Assembly: GCA_963741135.1 (NCBI GenBank)
Contig: CAVUHC010000003.1
Location: 391,735-455,734, forward strand
Reading direction: 5' to 3'
Source of the DNA: Gp6-AA40 sp963741135
Lineage (GTDB): Bacteria > Acidobacteriota > Vicinamibacteria > Vicinamibacterales > UBA2999
Length of the DNA: 64,000 nt
The first letter of the stretch is position 1; each line of letters begins with the position of its first letter. The position numbers were made by a program, and so were the translations under genes. The notes beneath the pieces were generated by a model. It was given only the letters and a program-made list of their open reading frames with translations, did not search any database and was not told the origin of the DNA. This document shows, one piece after another, positions 7,802 through 14,929 of this stretch.

Positions 7802-8806
7802 GTGGTCAAATTCGAATCGCTCGATCCGGAGATTCGCGGCGTCCTCGGTAAGAAGGTCAGCGAGCTCGGGCTCAAAGTGGAGGGCTCCCCGGTCGAGGGA
7901 TACATCAGCGAGCTGTACAAGGAGCTCGAGCGCCGTGGTCTCAGGAAGTTTCAACCGGTCTGCTACCTGACCGATGAATGGGGTTGCCCCGATCAGCAGC
8001 CGGTGCTCGGGATCCCGTTCTATCTGGCTGATGCGAAGCTGCGAAGGCTCGAGAAGGCGGTGGACGCGCTCGAAAGCGACCGTCAGATCATGATGTACAT
8101 GCGCCACGAGGCGGGGCATGTGTTCAACTACGCCTATCGTCTCTACACGACACCCGAGTGGAGACGGCTCTTCGGTCCGTTCTTCCGCCCCTATCGCGAT
8201 GACTACCGCCCGGTGCCGTTCAGCAGACACTATGTGCGGCACATCGAGGGCTGGTATGCACAGAAACACCCCGATGAAGACTTCGCCGAGACGTTTGCCG
8301 TGTGGCTGACGCCGCGCTCGGGATGGCGCCGCAAGTACAAGGGCTGGCCGGCGATGCAGAAGCTCCGCTACGTGGAGCGGGTGGCGCGCGCTGTCGGCGA
8401 TGTCGAGCCGATCGTCAACACAGGCGAGGTCGATATCACGCCGGAAGACATTAGCGTGACGGTGGAGCAGTTCTACCGCCAGGCCGAGGAGGAGCGCCAG
8501 GCACGTATCGACATCGCCCTCGATGGCCACCTCGGTCAGATTTTCCTGACGCGAAAACGCAAGGAATCGAAGCCCGCAGCCGATATTGTGAGCAGGCATA
8601 CGCCCGAACTGGTAGAAAAGATCACGTATTGGACAGGTGTCCGGCGGCCGATCGTCCGCGGGCTTATCGACTCGATCTGTCGGACCTGCCAGCGTATGAA
8701 CCTATGGGGAGAGGTGGGCGAGGAACCGCGATACCTCGTCGAGGTCACGGTGCTCGCGACAACGCTGGCGATGAATTTTCTTACCAGCGGCCGGTTTGAA
8801 ACCTGA
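7802..8806 (+). CDS. Putative zinc-binding metallopeptidase
   Basis: A 334-residue protein with HEAGH at residues 102-106 (MRHEAGHVFNYAYRL) and a downstream Glu-rich EDFAETFAVW segment about 55 residues later, the arrangement of a gluzincin-type zinc site. It has no signal peptide, so it is probably cytoplasmic. GTG 7802 is chosen because a consensus -10 box lies just upstream and the frame before it lacks family character. Its stop overlaps the start of the ATP-grasp gene (TGATG), which implies a joint function. The substrate is unknown. Confidence 0.75.
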   Translation: MVKFESLDPEIRGVLGKKVSELGLKVEGSPVEGYISELYKELERRGLRKFQPVCYLTDEWGCPDQQPVLGIPFYLADAKLRRLEKAVDALESDRQIMMYMRHEAGHVFNYAYRLYTTPEWRRLFGPFFRPYRDDYRPVPFSRHYVRHIEGWYAQKHPDEDFAETFAVWLTPRSGWRRKYKGWPAMQKLRYVERVARAVGDVEPIVNTGEVDITPEDISVTVEQFYRQAEEERQARIDIALDGHLGQIFLTRKRKESKPAADIVSRHTPELVEKITYWTGVRRPIVRGLIDSICRTCQRMNLWGEVGEEPRYLVEVTVLATTLAMNFLTSGRFET

Positions 8807-9825
8807 TGGGCAGACTCAAGATTATCGTTCTTTACGACCGTGTCCTCATGGACGAGGGCGATGAAGCCGCCGCCGGCGACAAGTCGCCCGTGGTCCGTAC
8901 GCTCGATAAGAAGGAAGTCGAGGAGGAGGTCGCGGACGCGTTGACCAAGCTCGGTCACGAGCCGGTCATGTACGAGATCGACGGTACGATCAAGAGCCTG
9001 CTCGGACTCGCGCGCATCGACTGCGACCTCGTGTTCAACCTGGTTGAATCATTTGCCGATGACGACACCGCCGATTTCAAGATCGCGGGCTTCCTGGAGC
9101 TGATTGGAAAGAAATACACCGGGTCGGGAACCCACGGCCTGATGCTGGCGCAGGACAAGGCGATCGCGAAGAAGATCTTTGCCTTCCACGGCATCCATAC
9201 CCCCACGTTTGCCAAGTCGTTCCGCGGCCGCCTCGATTTCTCGCACGATCTCGAGTTCCCGGTCATCGTCAAGCCGGCGCGGGAAGATGGCTCGATCGGC
9301 ATCGAGTTCAGCGCAGTGGTGAATTCGATCCGCGAGCTGATGGAGCGGATGGACTGGTTGCACGCGAACTTCGATTCCCCGGTCCTCATCGAGGAGTACA
9401 TCGACGGCCGTGAGATGTACGTCGGCGTCCTCGGTAACGACAAGCCGGAGGCGCTGCCGGTCGTCGAACTCGATCTCTCCAAGCTTCCCGACGGCACGCC
9501 GCGGATTGCGGCGGCCGAAGTGAAGTGGGGAAAGGGGACGAAGGCGTACCGGGACACCAAATCAGCGATTGCCTCGGATTTGAGCGAAGAAACGATGGCG
9601 ACCCTTCAGCAGACGGCCGTCGCGGCTTACCAGGCGCTCGAATTGCGCGACTACGGTCGCGTCGACATGCGGCTCCAGGCTGATGGCCGCGTGCACGTGA
9701 TTGAGGTGAACCCCAATCCTTGGCTCAGTTCCCGCGCCGAATTCGCCATGGCGGCCCGAAAATCGGGGCGAACCTACAACCAATTGATTGAAGAGATCAT
9801 CGAGCTCACCTCGTCCCGGGCCTAG
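8806..9825 (+). CDS. ATP-grasp ligase related to D-alanine-D-alanine ligase
   Basis: A 339-residue ATP-grasp enzyme. The LVFNLVESF region, the ATP-binding segment FPVIVKPAREDGSIGIEF (near residues 150-170), VLIEEYIDGREMYVGVLG and the metal-binding EVNPNPWLS near 303 follow the Ddl fold order. It is more divergent than housekeeping Ddl and keeps an insert with DLSKLPDG. Coupling to a zinc peptidase suggests that the pair makes and trims a peptide-like bond, which is inference. It could instead be the cell's Ddl. Confidence 0.78.
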   Translation: MGRLKIIVLYDRVLMDEGDEAAAGDKSPVVRTLDKKEVEEEVADALTKLGHEPVMYEIDGTIKSLLGLARIDCDLVFNLVESFADDDTADFKIAGFLELIGKKYTGSGTHGLMLAQDKAIAKKIFAFHGIHTPTFAKSFRGRLDFSHDLEFPVIVKPAREDGSIGIEFSAVVNSIRELMERMDWLHANFDSPVLIEEYIDGREMYVGVLGNDKPEALPVVELDLSKLPDGTPRIAAAEVKWGKGTKAYRDTKSAIASDLSEETMATLQQTAVAAYQALELRDYGRVDMRLQADGRVHVIEVNPNPWLSSRAEFAMAARKSGRTYNQLIEEIIELTSSRA

Positions 9826-10025
9826 CCGCCGAAAAACCGCGGGAATTTCCCCATGCCCCTCCAAGTGGGGCTTGACAAATCTCGGTCGATGAGAGGGTTA
9901 GGGGCGCGGCTGAGGCGCGTCGATGCAGCGACAGTCCTGCAGCCAAAGGTCAAATCGCCGGGCTGAAATGCCAAAATTGCCAACTTTTCTGGCGTTTTTC
10001 GTTTCCGATCCTCGGTCAGGTGGTC

Positions 10026-10031
10026 TATACT
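10026..10031 (+). promoter_or_regulatory. -10 box TATACT upstream of carD
   Basis: TATACT lies 68 bases before the carD start, leaving room for a structured 5' leader. A poor -35 (TTCCGA at 10003-10008) is at 17-base spacing, which would fit a CarD-dependent type of promoter. The 273-base gap before carD also holds a small GC hairpin near 9857-9872 after the ligase gene; nothing else is evident. Confidence 0.4.
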
Positions 10032-10032
10032 T

Positions 10033-10069
10033 GTAGGTGCAGTTCCCCGGTTCGAGACCGGTCCTACCA
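10033..10069 (+). other. tRNA-3'-end-like hairpin in the carD leader
   Basis: The bases CCGG TTCGAGA CCGG form a T-arm-like stem-loop with a 7-base TTCGAGA loop, inside an outer GTAGG/CCTAC pair, followed by ACCACCA. It resembles the T-arm and acceptor end of a tRNA, but no D-arm, anticodon arm or 5' acceptor strand is present. It may be a tRNA remnant or a leader structure. Confidence 0.35.
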
Positions 10070-10098
10070 CCACCCATTCTTCCTGCTACGGGGGACAC

Positions 10099-10704
10099 GT
10101 GACATTCCAGGTCGGCGACAAGGTCATCTACCCGAACCATGGGCTCGGTATCGTTGAACGAATCGAAGAAAAAACAATTCTAGGCACTACCTGCGGCTTT
10201 TTTCACCTGCGCATCGTGTCGAACGACACGACGGTGCTGGTGCCCGTCGCCAACGTCGATGGCGTTGGCCTTCGTAAGGCTATTACGGATGAGGAGGTCG
10301 AGCGCCTCTTCTCGCTCCTGGGCGACGGCAAGATCGACAACCATCAGAACTGGAAGGGTCGTTTCAAGGACAATTCCGACAAGATGCGCACCGGTTCGAT
10401 CTACGACATGGCGGACGTGCTCAAGAGCCTGACGTTCCTGAGCAAGTCGAAAAGCCTGTCCTTCCGCGAGAAGCGGATGCTCGACCGCGCCAAGGCGTTG
10501 ATCATCTCCGAGATCTCAGAGGTGATCCGCGAAAAGGCAATCGCGGTCGAAGAGCGGGTCGACCAGGCGCTTGAGAAGTGCTTCGTGGTCAAGGCGCGCA
10601 ACCTGGCCAGGACGGCGGCGCGCAGCCCCAAGATTACGAAGCCGGTCAAGGCCGTCGCTGTGGCGGTCGTGGCCACCGTGCGGCGTGCTGCCGCGCGCGC
10701 GTAG
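10099..10704 (+). CDS. carD: CarD/CdnL-family RNA polymerase-binding regulator
   Basis: A 201-residue protein that begins MTFQVGDKVIYPNHGLGIVERIEEK, the Tudor-like RNA-polymerase interaction domain of CarD/CdnL, followed by the all-helical DNA-binding part (LSFREKRMLDRAKALIISEISEV). These proteins stabilise the open complex at weak promoters, often of rRNA and growth genes. The last 35 residues are an Ala/Lys/Arg tail (PKITKPVKAVAVAVV, RRAAARA) beyond the normal domain, likely disordered and nucleic-acid binding. GTG 10099 follows GGGGGA. A strong terminator lies immediately downstream. Confidence 0.9.
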   Translation: MTFQVGDKVIYPNHGLGIVERIEEKTILGTTCGFFHLRIVSNDTTVLVPVANVDGVGLRKAITDEEVERLFSLLGDGKIDNHQNWKGRFKDNSDKMRTGSIYDMADVLKSLTFLSKSKSLSFREKRMLDRAKALIISEISEVIREKAIAVEERVDQALEKCFVVKARNLARTAARSPKITKPVKAVAVAVVATVRRAAARA

Positions 10705-10743
10705 TAGAACCCTCTTCGCCAGTTGCTTCCACCCTTCTTCGCC

Positions 10744-10777
10744 GCCCGGGCGGGACCTTCCGCCCGGGCTTTTTTTT
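10744..10777 (+). terminator. Strong rho-independent terminator after carD
   Basis: A 10-bp perfect GC stem (GCCCGGGCGG, 10744-10753, with CCGCCCGGGC, 10760-10769), a 6-base loop and an 8-T tract. Confidence 0.95.
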
Positions 10778-10787
10778 GTACTCTTTC

Positions 10788-10864
10788 GACTACCGTCTAC
10801 CGACGACCGTCTTTGTCCTGGTTTCATGCTGGGGTCGGTGGACGGTAGACGGTAGACAGTAGAC
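10788..10864. repeat. Inverted heptamer repeat, GGTAGAC family
   Basis: The left arm is GACTACCGTCTACCGACG (10788-10811) and the right arm GACGGTAGACGGTAGACAGT (10841-10864). Each is built from 7-base GGTAGAC-type units and is an imperfect complement of the other. It ends 11 bases before the plsC start. A second member of this family lies at 43921-44019. Confidence 0.85.
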
Positions 10865-10875
10865 TTCGCCATCGC

Positions 10876-11604
10876 ATGGCCGTCATCGCAGCCCTCCGCT
10901 CCGTCGTTACTTACGTCGCCACGGTCGCGTATATCGCCATCGCGGGCCCGGTTGGACTTGTGTTTGCCGCCGGGCTTCGCTGGAAGAGAGGCCTCTACGC
11001 CCTCGGACATACGGGGGTGGGGCTTGCGCTGGGATTGGCCGGCATCCGCTACAAGGTCACCGGGCGCCAGCATCTGCCCCCGGGCCCCGTTGTGTTCTGC
11101 TCGAATCATGAGAGCAACGTCGATGGTCCGGTGCTGTTCAGGGCGTTGCACCCGCAACTGCACATCCTCTACAAGGCCGAGCTTCACAAGCTCCCGATCA
11201 TGGGGACGGTATTCGACGTGGGCGGATTCGTGGCCGTTGAGCGAGACAACCGCGAGCGGGCGCTCGCGTCGATCGGGCGCGGCTCGGAATCCCTCCGGGC
11301 GGGCAACTCGTTCCTGATCTTTCCCGAGGGGACGCGAAGCCGTAGCGGAGAGCTGCTGCCGTTCAAGAAAGGCGGCTTCATCATGGCGATTCAGGCCCAG
11401 ACGCCAATCGTCCCCGTTGCCGTCCAGGGCGGGCGGGCGGCCATGCGGAAAGGCAGCGCGATCGTCCGGCCGGTCCACGTCAGCGTCCGCATCGGAGAGC
11501 CTATCCAGACCGCCGGCCTGACGCTTGACGATCGAGACGCTTTGATCGCACGGGTGCGCGAGCGGATCCGGATGCTGCTGGACGAAGGGCCGGTGTGGAC
11601 TTGA
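10876..11604 (+). CDS. plsC: 1-acyl-sn-glycerol-3-phosphate acyltransferase family protein
   Basis: A 242-residue membrane acyltransferase that forms phosphatidic acid from lysophosphatidate. An N-terminal hydrophobic helix (residues 1-35) is followed by acyltransferase motif I NHESNVD (H78, D83, the HX4D pair) and motif III FPEGTRSRSG near 149-158, with motif IV PIVPVAVQG after that. All catalytic motifs are intact. It stands alone between a terminator/repeat and a secreted protein gene, so it is probably monocistronic. Confidence 0.9.
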   Translation: MAVIAALRSVVTYVATVAYIAIAGPVGLVFAAGLRWKRGLYALGHTGVGLALGLAGIRYKVTGRQHLPPGPVVFCSNHESNVDGPVLFRALHPQLHILYKAELHKLPIMGTVFDVGGFVAVERDNRERALASIGRGSESLRAGNSFLIFPEGTRSRSGELLPFKKGGFIMAIQAQTPIVPVAVQGGRAAMRKGSAIVRPVHVSVRIGEPIQTAGLTLDDRDALIARVRERIRMLLDEGPVWT

Positions 11605-11610
11605 GGTGAG

Positions 11611-11652
11611 TCCCGGATTCCGGAACCCGGATCCCGGATCCCGGATCCCGAA
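11611..11652. repeat. Heptamer tandem repeat, GATCCCG unit
   Basis: CCCGGATCCCGGATCCCGG repeats a 7-base unit whose core GGATCC is itself palindromic, with a degenerate complement (CCCGGATTCCGGAACCC) in front. It lies in the plsC to VWFA-protein spacer. Confidence 0.75.
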
Positions 11653-11694
11653 ACGATCTACACTCCAGAAGCCAGCTCCAGCCGTACGGGCAAC

Positions 11695-13740
11695 ATGCGT
11701 GCTCTCTTTTTCGGCCTGATTGCAGGGGTCGCGCTCGTCGCGACACCCGTCGCTCAAACTGTGCCCGCTCCTCCTGCTGACTCCCAAGCGGATGCGGGAG
11801 CGCTGATACACATCGATATCCACGCGACGCAGGATGGCCGTCCCGTCCCGGATCTTGCCCTCTCCGACGTGGATCTGAGCGAGGACGGCGTCCCGCAAAA
11901 AATTGAAATTTTGAAACATGCGACCGCCTCATCGCGATCGTTCGTGGTGTTTCTCGACACCGCGCACATGCGGTTCGAGCGCGCGCGCGACGTCCGCATT
12001 CCGCTGAGACGCTTTCTGGATCGCCTCGTGGACGATGACGACGTTGTCGGCGTGATGACGCCCGACATGACGCCTGCGGACGTCGAGTTCGGCAGCAAGG
12101 GCTCGGTCATATCGGGAATCCTGCAGGAGGAGGCCACGTGGGAGCGAACCCGCATCGGCTCGCGCGATCCCAAGGAGGACAGCTACGCACAATGTTTTCC
12201 GGCGAACCAGTATCGCGACGTGGCGAGCGAGATGCAGGAGCGCCATCGGGAGAAGGTCACACTTGACGCTCTTGAACGCCTCATGTCGTTTCTTGCAGGA
12301 CGAGAGGAGCGCACGGCGGTTATCACATTGACCGACGGATGGCTCCTGTTCGGGCCAAGCTCGAGAATCGGGGCCAACCTGACCAGCAGCCGTCCCGGTG
12401 GCGGCTTCGGCGGCTTCGGCGGCGGGGGAGGCGGCGGCCGTGGCGGGCGCGGAGGATTTCCGGGTGGCGGGCGCGGGGGACAAGGTGGTGGAGGTGGGCA
12501 GGGCGGTGGTACTCGCCCAGGGGATGACACCGGTGACGCCGGGGGCCGTGGGGTCGATAGCGTCGCTCGCACCGAATGCGAAGCCGATCGGCTGATGCTC
12601 GCGGCCATGAACGATGCGCTGCGCCTCGACCGGATCGCGGACGCCGCAAACCGCGCGATGGCATCGTTCTATACGATTTATGCGCGCGGACTCGCCTCGG
12701 ACCAGACGCCCAACGGTGCGCCTCCTGCCGCCGTGGAGAACGAAGAGCGCGACCCGGCATCGCGCATGGACGCCATGCGCCAGCTCTCAGGGAACACCGA
12801 TGGCGTTGCCGTGACGACCATGACCGCGCTCGAGGCGGCAGCGACGCGCATCGCTGCCGACATGAACGCCTACGATCTGCTTGGCTATCGCTCGACGAAT
12901 GCAAAGCTTGACGGTAAGTTCAGATCGATTACGGTCCGGGCGCTCCGTCCGGGCATCGTCATTCGAGCGCGTCGAGGATATCGGGGATCGAGCGTCGAGG
13001 ACGTCCTGAGCTCCGCAGGCAGCGGGACCGCGGCGATAAATTCGGCGCTCGGCGTCGTAGCGGCGGTGAGTCCCCGTGCGGCGTTCCGAATCAGGACGGC
13101 GACCGCGCGGACGGGCGACGACCCGGACGCGACCTTGTGGGTTGTCGGAGAGCTCGACTACCGCGCGCGGCGTGAACTTGCCTGGACTGCCGGTGCCGTC
13201 GCCGATGTTACCGTCGTCAGCGCCGACGGACGCGAGATTGCGTCTCGGACAGTCGAAGTGCCTGCCACCGACGCGTCGTTCACGGTGCGCGCACCCGACG
13301 TTGGCGGCCTCAAACCTGGAGACTACGCGGTCCGCGTCCGCCTGCGTCCCAACAACGAGGTCGGTTTGCCGCTGTCCGACACCGGCCGTGTGGTGGTATC
13401 GAATCAGATGCCCGCGCTGGGAGAAGGGCTTCTCTGGCGCCGCGGTCCATCAACGGGTCCACGGTATCTGATGACCGCCGACGCGCGGTTCCCACGCAGC
13501 GATCGGATCCGTGTCGAGATGCCTACGCGTTCGACGGCGACTGCCACCGCGCGAATGCTCGATCGCCTTGGCAAGCCGATTCAGATCCCGGTACAGGTGA
13601 GTGACCGCCCGGATTCGACGAATCAATTTCGGTGGATTGTGGTGGATGCCACGCTCGCGGCCCTGGCGCCCGGTGACTATGCCATCGAGACGACGCTCGA
13701 TGGGGTGAAGCAGGTCACAGCCTTCCAGCTTGTTCCTTGA
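11695..13740 (+). CDS. Acidobacterial VWFA-related secreted protein
   Basis: A 681-residue protein with a signal peptide (MRALFFGLIAGVALVATPVAQ). Residues about 35-200 look like the acidobacterial VWFA-related domain (LSEDGVPQKIEIL, then SRSFVVFLDTAHM). The usual metal-site DxSxS is replaced by DTAHM, so ion-dependent adhesion is doubtful. A Gly-rich stretch (residues about 236-280) interrupts it and is probably a flexible insertion. The C-terminal 250 residues look like beta-sandwich repeats. Proteins of this family are abundant in Acidobacteriota; the function is unknown. Confidence 0.8.
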   Translation: MRALFFGLIAGVALVATPVAQTVPAPPADSQADAGALIHIDIHATQDGRPVPDLALSDVDLSEDGVPQKIEILKHATASSRSFVVFLDTAHMRFERARDVRIPLRRFLDRLVDDDDVVGVMTPDMTPADVEFGSKGSVISGILQEEATWERTRIGSRDPKEDSYAQCFPANQYRDVASEMQERHREKVTLDALERLMSFLAGREERTAVITLTDGWLLFGPSSRIGANLTSSRPGGGFGGFGGGGGGGRGGRGGFPGGGRGGQGGGGGQGGGTRPGDDTGDAGGRGVDSVARTECEADRLMLAAMNDALRLDRIADAANRAMASFYTIYARGLASDQTPNGAPPAAVENEERDPASRMDAMRQLSGNTDGVAVTTMTALEAAATRIAADMNAYDLLGYRSTNAKLDGKFRSITVRALRPGIVIRARRGYRGSSVEDVLSSAGSGTAAINSALGVVAAVSPRAAFRIRTATARTGDDPDATLWVVGELDYRARRELAWTAGAVADVTVVSADGREIASRTVEVPATDASFTVRAPDVGGLKPGDYAVRVRLRPNNEVGLPLSDTGRVVVSNQMPALGEGLLWRRGPSTGPRYLMTADARFPRSDRIRVEMPTRSTATATARMLDRLGKPIQIPVQVSDRPDSTNQFRWIVVDATLAALAPGDYAIETTLDGVKQVTAFQLVP

Positions 13741-13743
13741 TTT

Positions 13744-13815
13744 GGCGGCCCGTAAAGGGCCGCCCTACATTGCACAAATTGGACACTCGTAGGGCGGGGC
13801 TTTACACCCCGCCTA
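13744..13815. repeat. Palindromic GC hairpins filling a convergent spacer
   Basis: Two hairpins, GGCGGCCC-gtaaa-GGGCCGCC (13744-13764) and GGCGGGG-ctttaca-CCCCGCC (13793-13813). The segments between (CGCCCTAC and GTAGGGCG) also pair with each other. The element runs from the stop of the forward gene to the stop of the reverse gene. Related GTAGGGCGG motifs recur inside the gene at 24392. Confidence 0.8.
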
Positions 13816-14925
13816 ATTCGCGCCCAGGGAAAACGTGACCGTCCAGGGCTTGATGGGCGCGCCGTCGAACGTCCTGACGCCTTCCAGCAGCTCCACCTTC
13901 ACTGTCCGGAACGGTTCAAGAGGCTTCGAAAGGCGCAGCTCCACCGCTCGCGTGCCTGCGTCGTAGGACATCTGGACGTCGATCGTGGCGGAAGCCCCGG
14001 GCGACGGGGCGGCGCCGCCCACGTAACCAACGCGCAGGCGGTTTGTCAGCGTCGGCGGATCGATACCGCGTGAAAACTGCAGGCGGATGGGCGCTGCCAC
14101 GGGCACGTTGGTCTCGCCATCGGTTGGGGAGCTGAATACGACCTCGCCTGGCTCCTTGGGCGGTGGAGGCGGCTCCTCGACGACGACTCGTGCGGCCGGC
14201 GCAGACGACGGCACGATCGTCCGCGCCTCCATCACGATGAGGCCGCGTTCGCGCTTGACCGCACCGGTTATCTGAAGCCAATTGCTGGTATCGACGCGCG
14301 CGTCGACGTTCAAGTCGAACCCCTTACCCTTGGGTCGAAGACCGGTCACCCACACCGCACCCTCGGTGCCTCGCAGCACGAAGTCGTACTTGGTCTTAGC
14401 CGGCGACGCTGGGAGGTCGCCAAACAGGTTCCGCCCTCCGAATTGACCGGTGACAGTCACCGATTGACCCTCGAAGCGCCAAGGCTCGAGCGCCAGCGCG
14501 CGGACCGTCGGTGTCGCAACCGGCTCCGCCTTCGCGACATTGGAGACGCTGAGCACAAGCTCCTCGCCAGGCATCGGCCAGTGTTCGGGGTCCGGGCGAT
14601 TCTCGTAGCGTGCGAGACGGGGATCTGTCGCCGTGAGCCGGCCGATGTCAATCAACTGCGCGCGTACTTCCACCGGGCCGTCGGCGGCAGTGATGTCGTT
14701 CAGCATCACCTGCATTTCGGTGTCTCCGCCGCGGAGCACGACGCGATTGCCGGCCTCTGCGAATTCGCCGCGGAGCACGACATTCTGGAGATGAAAGTAG
14801 CTGGAGAATCTGCGGAGACCGTCGATCGTCGTGAGGCGCCGGGCGGCGGCCTGGGCGTATGCCGGTTCTGCTGTCGTCGATGCGACCAGCGTAACGACGA
14901 GTGCCCAGGCGCCGAGGCCTTTCAC
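13813..14925 (-). CDS. Secreted protein with C-terminal bacterial Ig-like domain
   Basis: A 370-residue protein with a signal peptide (about residues 1-24, ending AEPAYAQA). The middle is all beta, with two OB-like segments (NVVLRGEFAEAGNRVVLRGG; SVTVTGQFGGRNLFG). After a Pro-rich hinge (EEPPPPPKEPGE) the last 100 residues read like a Big_5/SbsA Ig-like domain (SPTDGETNVPVAAPIRLQFSRGID). No catalytic motif is seen. It is separated from the OPT gene upstream by only four bases, so the two are probably one operon. It is likely periplasmic or surface; the role is unknown. Confidence 0.6.
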   Translation of the reverse strand: MKGLGAWALVVTLVASTTAEPAYAQAAARRLTTIDGLRRFSSYFHLQNVVLRGEFAEAGNRVVLRGGDTEMQVMLNDITAADGPVEVRAQLIDIGRLTATDPRLARYENRPDPEHWPMPGEELVLSVSNVAKAEPVATPTVRALALEPWRFEGQSVTVTGQFGGRNLFGDLPASPAKTKYDFVLRGTEGAVWVTGLRPKGKGFDLNVDARVDTSNWLQITGAVKRERGLIVMEARTIVPSSAPAARVVVEEPPPPPKEPGEVVFSSPTDGETNVPVAAPIRLQFSRGIDPPTLTNRLRVGYVGGAAPSPGASATIDVQMSYDAGTRAVELRLSKPLEPFRTVKVELLEGVRTFDGAPIKPWTVTFSLGAN

Positions 14926-14929
14926 ATCC

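Noticed and set aside
10020..10075. Complete tRNA gene
   Set aside because: Only a T-arm and a CCA-like end are visible; no 5' acceptor strand, D-arm or anticodon arm can be folded.
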